A stretch of 64,000 bases of DNA from Chryseobacterium gilvum (GTDB lineage Bacteria; Bacteroidota; Bacteroidia; Flavobacteriales; Weeksellaceae), in assembly GCF_025628965.1 (NCBI RefSeq), contig NZ_JAOTEN010000003.1:186001-250000 (forward strand). The letters run 5' to 3'. Positions 25,360 through 33,302 of this stretch are shown one piece after another (position 1 is the stretch's first letter; every line of letters starts with the position of its first letter). The position numbers and the translations under genes were made by a program. The notes under the pieces are model-generated. The model saw only the letters and a program-made list of their open reading frames with translations. It ran no database searches and was not told the DNA's origin.

Positions 25360-26097
25360 ATGAACATTACAAACAACACTATTTTAATTACCGGCGGAGG
25401 TTCAGGAATCGGTTTAGAAATTGCAAAAGCATTAAACGCCACAAACAAAATCATCATTGTTGGAAGAAACAAAGAAAAACTAGACTCCGCAGCGCAAGGT
25501 TTAGAAAATGTATCCACCATTCAGGCGGATGTAACCCATGAAGACGATATCAACAGACTATACGAAGAAGTAAAAACGACCTTCGGCAGATTGAATATTC
25601 TCATCAATAATGCGGGTTTTGCTCATTATTATACGATTTCTGAAAATTCTCAAACGCATGACAAAGCATGGGAAGAGTTTACCACCAACTATTTTGCGCC
25701 GATCAGAATGACCGAAAAATTTCTTCCCCTCCTGAAAGAACAAAGCGAAGCCGCTGTTGTGAATGTTTCATCGATTGTAGGATTTGTTCCGGGTGCAAGT
25801 CTACCGACGTATTCAGATTCAAAAGCGGCACTGCATTCTTATACTCAGGTTTTAAGACATCAATTGGCAAAAGACACCTCAGTAAAAGTTTTCGAATTGA
25901 TGCCGCCATTAGTCAATACCGATTTTTCTGCAGAAATCGGAGGAAAAGAAAACGGAATTCCGCCATCTGTTGTTGCCGATGATTTGGTAAAGGCACTTCA
26001 GGAAAATAAGTATGAAGTACGTGTCGGATTTACAGAATCGCTGTATCAAAATTTCTTTGCCGGAACGGAAGGTGCATTTGATGCTTTTAACAGTTAA
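25360..26097 (+). CDS. Short-chain dehydrogenase/reductase (DltE-like)
   Basis: Classical SDR of 245 residues: cofactor motif TGGGSGIG at about 9-16, NNAGFAHY for the central strand, Ser at about 136 in VVNVSSIVGF and the Tyr/Lys pair in PTYSDSKAALHSY (about 150-154). It resembles the DltE/oxidoreductase group. Substrate unknown. Likely repressed by the adjacent TetR through the operator at 25305. Confidence 0.9.
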   Translation: MNITNNTILITGGGSGIGLEIAKALNATNKIIIVGRNKEKLDSAAQGLENVSTIQADVTHEDDINRLYEEVKTTFGRLNILINNAGFAHYYTISENSQTHDKAWEEFTTNYFAPIRMTEKFLPLLKEQSEAAVVNVSSIVGFVPGASLPTYSDSKAALHSYTQVLRHQLAKDTSVKVFELMPPLVNTDFSAEIGGKENGIPPSVVADDLVKALQENKYEVRVGFTESLYQNFFAGTEGAFDAFNS

Positions 26098-26126
26098 AAA
26101 TTTCTTATCAGATATTTAATTTATTT

Positions 26127-26158
26127 ATCTCTCACAAAGTTATGTGGGAGATTTTTTA
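26127..26158 (+). terminator. Intrinsic terminator after SDR
   Basis: ATCTCTCACA and TGTGGGAGAT pair over 10 bp with one G-U pair around a 6-nt loop and are followed by TTTTT. Confidence 0.75.
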
Positions 26159-26268
26159 ATGATGATTACAATTGCTTTATTGAACTTCTCAACAAATAAA
26201 AATTGGCCTCCACAACAAAATTTTTGTCCGAAATAAGCCCCAACTTTGTCCTGTAAAATATAAACAAA

Positions 26269-27246
26269 ATGGAAAACGTACAGACAAAGAAAACAGTCTT
26301 GGTAACGGGAGGTACAGGATTTTTAGGAATTCATACGGTTCTGCAATTATTGCAACAAGGATATCACGTAAAAACTACCCTTCGCTCAATAGCAAAAAAA
26401 GAGCTCATTGTAAAAGCATTAAAAGAAGGTGGAGTTACCGATTTCTCAAATCTCACTTTAATTGAAGCAGATCTTACAAGCGACCGTAATTGGGAGGAGG
26501 CCGTAAAAGGCTGTGAGTATGTCCTTCATGTAGCCTCACCGTTCCCTGCACAGGATCCGAAAGATGAAGATGAACTCATCATTCCTGCAAGAGACGGCGC
26601 TTTGCGCGTTTTGAAAGCATCGCGTGACGCGGGTGTGAAAAGAGTGGTTTTAACTTCTTCCTTCGCGGCAGTCGGTTACAGTAGGGATGCAAAAAATCAT
26701 GTTTTTACGGAAAAAGACTGGACAGACCTCGATGCTCCACTTCCGGCATACATCAAATCAAAAACCGTTGCTGAAAAATCTGCCTGGGAATTTATTGAAA
26801 AAGAAGGAAACGGATTGGAACTTGCTGTCATCAATCCGGTCGGGATTTTCGGTCCCGTTATCGGCGGAATTACTTCCGCTTCGTTGGATATCGCAGTTTC
26901 AGGGATCCTTAACGGATCGATGGATAAAACTCCGCCTTTTACGATGGGTGTGGTCGATGTGAGAGATGTTGCCGACCTTCATATCAAAGCAATGCTTTAT
27001 CCCGAAGCTAACGGAGAACGTTTTATCGCAACTTCAGACGTTGTGATGAGCTTTTATGACGTTGCCGAACTGTTCAAAAAAGAAAGACCGCAATATACTT
27101 TTGAAATAAAAGAACTGGAACCCATCAGCAAAGAATTCTACAAAGCAATGTCTAACCAAAAGGCAAAAACCATCTTAAACTGGATTCCCAGAAGCCATGA
27201 CGAAGCTTTGTTGGCCAGTGCAGACAGTTTAATGGGAAAGTCATAA
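26269..27246 (+). CDS. NAD-dependent epimerase/aldehyde reductase (extended SDR)
   Basis: 325 residues of the dihydroflavonol-reductase-like extended SDR group. Signature: VLVTGGTGFLGIHTVLQLL at the N terminus (TGGTGFLG cofactor loop), HVASPFPAQDP, the Ser and Tyr-Lys pair around YIKSKTVAEKSAW, and the NPVGIFGP substrate-side motif. Activity on small aldehydes or ketones is typical; the native substrate is unknown. Its spacer from the AraC gene holds a dispersed repeat. Confidence 0.9.
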   Translation: MENVQTKKTVLVTGGTGFLGIHTVLQLLQQGYHVKTTLRSIAKKELIVKALKEGGVTDFSNLTLIEADLTSDRNWEEAVKGCEYVLHVASPFPAQDPKDEDELIIPARDGALRVLKASRDAGVKRVVLTSSFAAVGYSRDAKNHVFTEKDWTDLDAPLPAYIKSKTVAEKSAWEFIEKEGNGLELAVINPVGIFGPVIGGITSASLDIAVSGILNGSMDKTPPFTMGVVDVRDVADLHIKAMLYPEANGERFIATSDVVMSFYDVAELFKKERPQYTFEIKELEPISKEFYKAMSNQKAKTILNWIPRSHDEALLASADSLMGKS

Positions 27247-27270
27247 ATTTGTGTACCGCAGTTATTCACA

Positions 27271-27346
27271 GCCCGACTTGAACGGAGCTCTTTTTGTGCA
27301 GCGAAGCGGAACAAAAAAGCGGGAGTGGAAGGCGGAAAAAGCTGCC
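27271..27346 (+). repeat. Dispersed structured repeat, copy 2
   Basis: GCCCGACTTGAACGGAGC, then CTTTTTGTGCAGCGAAGCG with ACAAAAAAG, then GGGAGTGGAAGGCGGAAAAAGC. It preserves the order of blocks in copy 1 at 16521-16600, with compensating T/A-run changes in the CTTTTTGT/ACAAAAAAG hairpin. Confidence 0.72.
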
Positions 27347-27362
27347 ATAAAAAAAATGAAAA

Positions 27363-28157
27363 ATGAAATTCAACAATATACAGTCTTGTCATTTAGGCCC
27401 CGAAATTTCTCCGGAACAGTTTATTCCGGAGCATTTCTTTTTGTTTCTGCTGAAAGGTTCGATGGTTGCATACGATGGATACAGGCATTACAATATGAAA
27501 CCCGGAGATTACTGTCTCGCTCGAAAAAATCATCTTGTGCGGTATACAAAATATAAGGAAAACGGAGATTTTGAAAAAGTAATAATCGCTTTTGATGAAC
27601 CTTTTTTAAAAAAATTTCTGGAACGCCATTCGTATCAAGCTGAACCGACGGACAATGAGGATTCTTTTCTGTTCATTAATGAAGATAAACTGATTAAAAA
27701 TTACATCCAATACCTGGAACCTTATTACAACGGAACCGAGCAATTGGACAGCCATTTTGTTGACATTAAGCGTGAAGAACTGCTTATGATTTTACTGAAA
27801 AACAATCCTGACCTGAAAGATATTTTGTTTAATTTTAATGTCCCGCACAAAATTGATCTGGAATTGTTTATGAATCAAAATTATAAATTCAACATCAGTC
27901 TGGAACGTTTTGCCTTTATGACAGGACGAAGCGTATCAACTTTTAAAAGAGAATTCAACGCGATTTTCAACACCACACCGGGAAAATGGCTCCTCCATAA
28001 ACGTCTTCAGGAAGCCTACTTTCTTCTAGACAAAGAACATAAAAAACCAAATGAAATCTATCTTGATCTTGGCTTTGAAGATCTCTCCCATTTTTCTTTC
28101 GTTTTTAAGAAAGAGTTTGGGATCTCGCCGTCGGAAGTGTGGAGATTAAAAACCTAA
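27363..28157 (+). CDS. AraC-family transcriptional regulator
   Basis: 264 residues. The N-terminal part has a cupin-like strand layout (HYNMKPGDYCLARKNHLVRYTK), and the C-terminal AraC double HTH (about 165-262) has the signature MTGRSVSTFKREFNAIF with a second helix-turn-helix DLGFEDLSHFSFVFKKEFGISPSE. It likely responds to a small molecule. It is downstream of, and may regulate, the aldehyde reductase; this is inference from position. Confidence 0.92.
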   Translation: MKFNNIQSCHLGPEISPEQFIPEHFFLFLLKGSMVAYDGYRHYNMKPGDYCLARKNHLVRYTKYKENGDFEKVIIAFDEPFLKKFLERHSYQAEPTDNEDSFLFINEDKLIKNYIQYLEPYYNGTEQLDSHFVDIKREELLMILLKNNPDLKDILFNFNVPHKIDLELFMNQNYKFNISLERFAFMTGRSVSTFKREFNAIFNTTPGKWLLHKRLQEAYFLLDKEHKKPNEIYLDLGFEDLSHFSFVFKKEFGISPSEVWRLKT

Positions 28158-28305
28158 TTGACTTTAAAGAATAATTCACGCCTTATTTTATCTTTACTAT
28201 TGAAGATCAGTTCATTAATTTCTCTAAGAATTTTAAGGAATTATTGCCTTTATATTTATTTACAGAAAATGTGCATCTTTGAAAATTAAATAACGATTTA
28301 AATTT

Positions 28306-29364
28306 ATGAGACGTACTTATTATGTTTTTTTTGCCCTTATATTCTTTCAGTGTATAAATGCACAAAAAAAAATCTTTAAATGTGAAAAAATACATGATGC
28401 AATAGAACTTATTGATAGTGGAAAATATGATGAAGGTATTACAATTCTTAAAGAATGTGAAAAGATAGATCCCACAGATTCTACCTATCCTTACGAAATA
28501 GCGTATGCATTTGTACAAAAGAAAGAGTACAAAAGTGCTATTTTACAGCTTGAGAAAATAAAGAATTACAATAATATTGATGATTACTATTTTTCTCTTC
28601 TTGGAAATACGTATGATTATGACGGCAATCCCAACAAAGCAATTTCTACTTATAATGAAGGATTAAAAAAATTTCCGAATTCAGGAAGATTACATTTAGA
28701 AAAAGGGGTAGTTTATGAATTTGATAAACCTTCAGAAGCAATGAAAATCTACGAAAAAGGAATTCAGGTTGATCCTTCTTATCCTTCGAATTATTATAGG
28801 GCTGCAAAATTATCTCTTGACTCTGAAAATAAATTAGCAGGGCTGATCTATGGAGAAATATTCATGAATCTGGAAAGAACGACAAAGAGAACAGGAGAAA
28901 TAAGCCAGAAATTGTATGAAACCTATAAAAACTCAATTGATCTTAATGATAAGAATAATAAAAATCTTGCATTTTGCAAACTGGTAAATATTAATCCGGA
29001 TATGATAGGAAAAGGCAAACTCCCTTTCTGTACAATCTTTGAAATGAATTTTGTACTATCACTTCTGGATCAGAGCGAATTTACCCTGAATGCGCTCTCC
29101 GATATGCGAGAAAAATTTCTGAAACAATATTTCACTAGAGACTCTAAAGATTACCCGAATATTTTACTTGATTACTTCAAAAAAATGGCAGATAATAAAA
29201 TATTTAATGCTTACAATCATTATATCTTTCAGATAGGTGATCAGCAAGCTTTTAGCAACTGGAAAAAAAATAATCAAGCAGAATATGACAAATTTGAAAT
29301 ATGGTACACTACCGATGAAAATATTTTTAAACCCGATGCATTAATAGTCACACAAATTAAATAG
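28306..29364 (+). CDS. Secreted tetratricopeptide-repeat protein
   Basis: 352 residues with a signal peptide (1-19, ending CINAQ). TPR units at about 32-170: AIELIDSGKYDEGITILKE, then IAYAFVQKKEYKSAILQLEKI, LGNTYDYDGNPNKAISTYNEGL and LEKGVVYEFDKPSEAMKIYEKG. The C-terminal half has no recognised domain. AT-rich, and no partner gene adjacent. Function unknown; probably a periplasmic scaffold. Confidence 0.8.
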   Translation: MRRTYYVFFALIFFQCINAQKKIFKCEKIHDAIELIDSGKYDEGITILKECEKIDPTDSTYPYEIAYAFVQKKEYKSAILQLEKIKNYNNIDDYYFSLLGNTYDYDGNPNKAISTYNEGLKKFPNSGRLHLEKGVVYEFDKPSEAMKIYEKGIQVDPSYPSNYYRAAKLSLDSENKLAGLIYGEIFMNLERTTKRTGEISQKLYETYKNSIDLNDKNNKNLAFCKLVNINPDMIGKGKLPFCTIFEMNFVLSLLDQSEFTLNALSDMREKFLKQYFTRDSKDYPNILLDYFKKMADNKIFNAYNHYIFQIGDQQAFSNWKKNNQAEYDKFEIWYTTDENIFKPDALIVTQIK

Positions 29365-29538
29365 CAAAAAGCTTTATTACGATAGAGTTTTTTTCGGCTA
29401 CGCAAAAAATAAATCCGGCTATATCCAGATTATATGAAACCCAGAACTTTATTACAACAGAATCAAACTAAAGGAAAATTGTAAATTTGTCATTTATAGT
29501 GCTGAACGACATAGGTGAGTTAAACGAATTCTAAAATC

Positions 29539-30447
29539 ATGACTGAAAATAAAACGTACGATGTCATTATTATAGGCGGAAGTTACGCCGGGCTTTCTGC
29601 TGCAATGGCACTGGGAAGATCATTACGAAAAACTCTGGTGATTGATAGCGGTAAACCCTGCAATATTAAAACTCCGCATTCTCACAATTTTTTAACGCAG
29701 GACGGAAAGTCTCCCAAAGAAATTTCAGCTATTGCCAAACATCAGGTTGAGCAATATGACACCGTCCATTTCTATGAAGGAATAGCCGATTCTGCAAAAA
29801 AAACAGATGGAGGATTTGAAATAATTACCCGTGACGGGAAACAATTTATAAGCAAAAAACTTATTCTGGCTACAGGAATTTCAGACCTGGTTCCTGATGT
29901 AAAAGGGTATAAAGAATCCTGGGGAATTTCTCTGATTCACTGTCCGTACTGTCATGGCTATGAATACCGCAATCAGAAAACTGGCATTATCGCCAACGGA
30001 GACCGGGCTTTTCATCTTGCATCGCTGGTTAAAAACCTGACTTCAGAAGTAACAATTTTTACCACCGGAAAATCAACTTTCAATGATCAGGAAAAAGAAA
30101 CACTGAAACAAAATGAAATTGATATTATCGAAACAGAAATTTCAATACTGAAACATCAAAACGGATATATTGAAAGCCTTATTTTGAGCGACGGAAGGGA
30201 AATAAAGCTGAATGCAGTCTATGCCGGATTTACTTATAAGCAGCATTCGGACATTGCTGAAAACCTGGGTTGTGAATTTACCGAAAACGGCCATATTAAA
30301 ACTGATCATGCGCAGAAAACAAACATTCCCGGACTTTTTGTATGCGGTGACAACTCTTCCATGATGCGATCCGTATCCAGTGCGGTAATGACCGGTAATG
30401 TAGCCGGAGCAATGGTCAATATGGAACTGGTGACAGATCGTTTTTAA
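29539..30447 (+). CDS. Thioredoxin-reductase-like NAD(P)/FAD oxidoreductase
   Basis: 302 residues with the FAD-binding GxGxxG variant IIIGGSYAGLSAAMALGRS at the start, redox motif CPYCHGYE at about 135-142, and the closing FVCGDNSSMMRSVSSAV. The pair CPYC replaces the usual CAxC of TrxB, and the protein lies in the group of small flavoproteins with such motifs. It reduces a disulfide or small dithiol partner not identified here. Followed after 75 bp by a Crp/Fnr regulator. Confidence 0.9.
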   Translation: MTENKTYDVIIIGGSYAGLSAAMALGRSLRKTLVIDSGKPCNIKTPHSHNFLTQDGKSPKEISAIAKHQVEQYDTVHFYEGIADSAKKTDGGFEIITRDGKQFISKKLILATGISDLVPDVKGYKESWGISLIHCPYCHGYEYRNQKTGIIANGDRAFHLASLVKNLTSEVTIFTTGKSTFNDQEKETLKQNEIDIIETEISILKHQNGYIESLILSDGREIKLNAVYAGFTYKQHSDIAENLGCEFTENGHIKTDHAQKTNIPGLFVCGDNSSMMRSVSSAVMTGNVAGAMVNMELVTDRF

Positions 30448-30522
30448 ATAAAATTTGTCTGCTCATTTTTGTAGATTTGTTAATTATCAGATACTAACTG
30501 CATCAATCATCATTTTTATTTA

Positions 30523-31086
30523 ATGAATATGCTCAGGAATCATATCGAAAAAATCGTTGCGCTTACAGACGAAGAATTTTCTTTGATCGAATCCTGTTTT
30601 CATCATAAAAAATTTTTAAAAAAAGAATTTGTCATCCGTGAAAACGATTTTGTTAAAGAAGTTTATTTTATTGTTTCAGGTTTGATGAAACTTTTCGTTA
30701 ATGATCCTGAAGCCCAAGAACACATCATTTCATTTTCCATGGAAGACTGGTGGGAAACCGATTACATGGCGTTTTACACCCAATCGAAAGCGACACAATT
30801 TTTACAGTGCTTAGAGGAAACAGAAGTACTCTCTTTATCTTTTAATAACTATGAAAAACTCTGCAGCCAGGTTCCTAAAATGGAACATTTTTTCCTGAAA
30901 AAAGCACTGGGTGGACATATTTCCAGCCAAAGAAGAATACTTTCACTAATGACTATGAATGCAAAAGAACGGTACGAACAATTCATTAAATTGTATCCAT
31001 CCTTAATTCAACGGGTTCCCAAAACAGTTTTAGCATTGTATTTAGGGGTTTCCCGGGAAACACTGAGCCGCCTTGAATCAAAATAA
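30523..31086 (+). CDS. Crp/Fnr-family transcriptional regulator
   Basis: 187 residues. The cyclic-nucleotide-binding-like beta-barrel (about 25-115) includes FVIRENDFVKEVYFIVSGLMKLFV. The HTH at the C terminus is VLALYLGVSRETLSRLES. It lacks the Fnr cysteine cluster, so it is not an oxygen sensor of that type. Placement between a flavoprotein and a RidA gene suggests that it may regulate them. Confidence 0.9.
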   Translation: MNMLRNHIEKIVALTDEEFSLIESCFHHKKFLKKEFVIRENDFVKEVYFIVSGLMKLFVNDPEAQEHIISFSMEDWWETDYMAFYTQSKATQFLQCLEETEVLSLSFNNYEKLCSQVPKMEHFFLKKALGGHISSQRRILSLMTMNAKERYEQFIKLYPSLIQRVPKTVLALYLGVSRETLSRLESK

Positions 31087-31164
31087 AGTTGTGACACACC
31101 TCACACAAAAAATTCTTGCAGCTTTAAGAACTTTGCTCCATTGTTTAACTAAAATATATTTAAC

Positions 31165-31554
31165 ATGGAAAAAAGAATCATTAATCCCTGGACATGGCAG
31201 GACGACAGAAATTATGCACAGGCTGTAGAAGTGAAAAAGGCACAAAGCACACTATACGTTTCCGGACAGACCGCGATCGACGACAACGGAGTTACAAGCA
31301 ATGCCGACATGAGAACGCAGATCATCAAAACATTTGAGAATCTGGAGAAAGTTATTTCACTGGCAGATTTTGAAGTAAAAAATATCGTTCGCCTGAACGT
31401 TTATACGACAGATCATCCTGCGTTTTTTGAAAATTTCGACATCTGGCAAAGCTGGATTACGAAGCATGGCATTCAGCAGGCGAGTAATGTAATAGAGGTA
31501 AAAACATTATATGAAACGCTGAAAGTGGAAATGGAGGCAACGGTGGTAAAATAG
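31165..31554 (+). CDS. RidA-family enamine/imine deaminase
   Basis: 129 residues of the YjgF/RidA family: SGQTAIDDNGVTSNADMRTQ, then NLEKVISLADFEVKNIVRLNVYTTD. RidA hydrolyses reactive enamines made by PLP enzymes. The C-terminal Arg-containing motif of the best-known members (CVPARAR...) is replaced by HGIQQASNVIEVKTL, so this subtype may have another role. Ends at the terminator at 31576. Confidence 0.88.
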   Translation: MEKRIINPWTWQDDRNYAQAVEVKKAQSTLYVSGQTAIDDNGVTSNADMRTQIIKTFENLEKVISLADFEVKNIVRLNVYTTDHPAFFENFDIWQSWITKHGIQQASNVIEVKTLYETLKVEMEATVVK

Positions 31555-31575
31555 TTTCTAAAAATCTTTGAACAT

Positions 31576-31604
31576 AAAAAACCGCATCTCACGATGCGGT
31601 TTTT
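31576..31604. terminator. Bidirectional terminator ridA-like / mdh
   Basis: AAAAACCGCAT and ATGCGGTTTTT form an 11-bp perfect stem around CTCACG. It ends both the RidA-like and mdh transcripts. Confidence 0.85.
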
Positions 31605-31624
31605 ATTTATATCAATTTAGTACA

Positions 31625-32551
31625 TTAAAATTTCAAATCACCATTTACTTCTCTTACCGCATTTGCAGCTTCAGCAAATTTCAATTGTTCGTCTGCAGTT
31701 AAAGTAATATTTACGATTTTCTCAACCCCGTTTTTCCCGATAATGGCAGGAACACCAAGACAGATATCATTCTGACCGTATTCTCCTTCAAGCATTAATG
31801 AACAAGGGATCATTTTTTTCTGATCACAAGCAATGGCCTGAACCATTACAGAAACCGCTGCACCCGGTGCATACCAAGCTGAAGTTCCCAATAATTTTGT
31901 AAGAGTAGCCCCACCCACTTTCGTTTCTTCAATTACATATTTCTGTTGTTCATCATCTAGAAATTCAGTTACAGGAACTCCGTTTCTTGTTGCTTTACTT
32001 AATAAAGGAAGCATACCGGTGTCACTGTGAGCCGCGATTACCATTCCGTCAACATCAGAAATCGGAGCATCCAATGCTTCAGCCAATCTGTATTTGAATC
32101 TTGCAGAATCTAATGCACCTCCCATCCCGATGATTTTATGCTTAGGAAGACCTGAAGTTTTGTGAACCAGATATGCCATCGTATCCATTGGGTTAGAAAC
32201 CACAATGATGATCACTTCCGGAGAATTTTTTACCAGGTTTTGAGTTACTTCTTTTACAATTCCTGCATTGATCCCGATTAATTCTTCTCTTGTCATTCCC
32301 GGTTTTCTTGGGATTCCTGAAGTAATTACAGCTACGTGAGAACCTGCTGTTTTGCTGTAATCTCCTGTTGTACCCGTAATTTTGGTATCAAAACCGTTCA
32401 GTGATGCGGTCTGCATCAGATCCATTGCTTTCCCTTCTGCAAAACCTTCCTTAATGTCTACCAAAACCACCTCTGAACAGAAGTTTTTCATTGCGATGTA
32501 CTCTGCACAGCTTGCTCCTACAGCACCTGCTCCTACTACGGTTACTTTCAT
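31625..32551 (-). CDS. mdh: Malate dehydrogenase (LDH-like)
   Basis: TCA-cycle enzyme, malate to oxaloacetate with NAD, 308 residues. The Rossmann motif VGAGAVGASCAEYIA is at about 5-19, VVSNPMDTMAYLVHKTSG carries the substrate-binding Asn, and the active-site HSDTGMLPLLS has the catalytic His. The pattern ITSGIPRKPGMTREELIGIN with its mobile loop Arg pair is of the LDH-like MDH clade used by Bacteroidota. Confidence 0.94.
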   Translation of the reverse strand: MKVTVVGAGAVGASCAEYIAMKNFCSEVVLVDIKEGFAEGKAMDLMQTASLNGFDTKITGTTGDYSKTAGSHVAVITSGIPRKPGMTREELIGINAGIVKEVTQNLVKNSPEVIIIVVSNPMDTMAYLVHKTSGLPKHKIIGMGGALDSARFKYRLAEALDAPISDVDGMVIAAHSDTGMLPLLSKATRNGVPVTEFLDDEQQKYVIEETKVGGATLTKLLGTSAWYAPGAAVSVMVQAIACDQKKMIPCSLMLEGEYGQNDICLGVPAIIGKNGVEKIVNITLTADEQLKFAEAANAVREVNGDLKF

Positions 32552-32660
32552 AATATATTTATTTATTGTTTTTACTGGTAATATGGAACTTTAAAGTTTC
32601 ATATGTTTTTATTAAATTATTTATTGATGTAAAATCTGAATTTTAACTCCCAAATTTAAC

Positions 32661-32694
32661 AATTCCTGAAAAATTGAGCAATCTTTCAGGAATT
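32661..32694 (-). terminator. Terminator of the phytochrome operon
   Basis: AATTCCTGAA at 32661-32670 and TTCAGGAATT at 32685-32694 pair over 10 bp. It follows the heme oxygenase stop codon in the leftward direction. Confidence 0.6.
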
Positions 32695-32736
32695 TTATTA
32701 TTTATTTGTGACAAGATCATCAATAAGAATGACTGA

Positions 32737-33288
32737 TCAGTTGACGCTGAGTAAAAAAGAATATATTTTTCTGGCGCCCGATAATACTTCAGAATACTGC
32801 TCTTCGGTAACTTCATGGTCCAGAATCTCTTTAAAATTTTTCCACATAAGACCTGTATTTTCGTGATAACACCCGAAAAAATTAAATGTAACCTCACCGA
32901 AACCTTCTGTTTTGGATAGTTGTTTTGCGATCACATTTCCGCCTAAAGTAGAGCCTTCAATGACATACATTGCTCCTAAAGCTTCGTTTTCACTGCTAAA
33001 TTTAAGATCTTCAGATGTTGATTTATTTTCCAGCGAAAGGCTTTGAAGGTCTTTTTCAATTAAAGGAAGTTTTATTCTGTCGCTGAGCTGTAGTTTATGG
33101 GAAAAATTTTCTGAAAGACTGTTGAAAATATTTTTTTCTGAGTGAAGAAGCATCAGATAATTGGCACTGATTATTTTCTTATAATCTTCTAAAGTGAATG
33201 TTTTCTTGAAAATTTTATCAGAATTGAATAATTTTTCTGCTGCATCGTGATATTCAGCGGTATTTTTTTTGAGATATTCGGAGACCAT
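32737..33288 (-). CDS. bphO: Biliverdin-producing heme oxygenase
   Basis: 183 residues. The proximal heme His14 is in AEYHDAAEKLF, and the distal helix signature MYVIEGSTLGGNVIAKQL is typical of bacteriophytochrome-linked heme oxygenases. It opens heme to biliverdin, the chromophore of the kinase encoded 14 bp upstream in the same transcript. Gene name assigned from this pairing. Confidence 0.92.
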   Translation of the reverse strand: MVSEYLKKNTAEYHDAAEKLFNSDKIFKKTFTLEDYKKIISANYLMLLHSEKNIFNSLSENFSHKLQLSDRIKLPLIEKDLQSLSLENKSTSEDLKFSSENEALGAMYVIEGSTLGGNVIAKQLSKTEGFGEVTFNFFGCYHENTGLMWKNFKEILDHEVTEEQYSEVLSGARKIYSFLLSVN

Positions 33289-33302
33289 CGTATAAAATGA
33301 AT

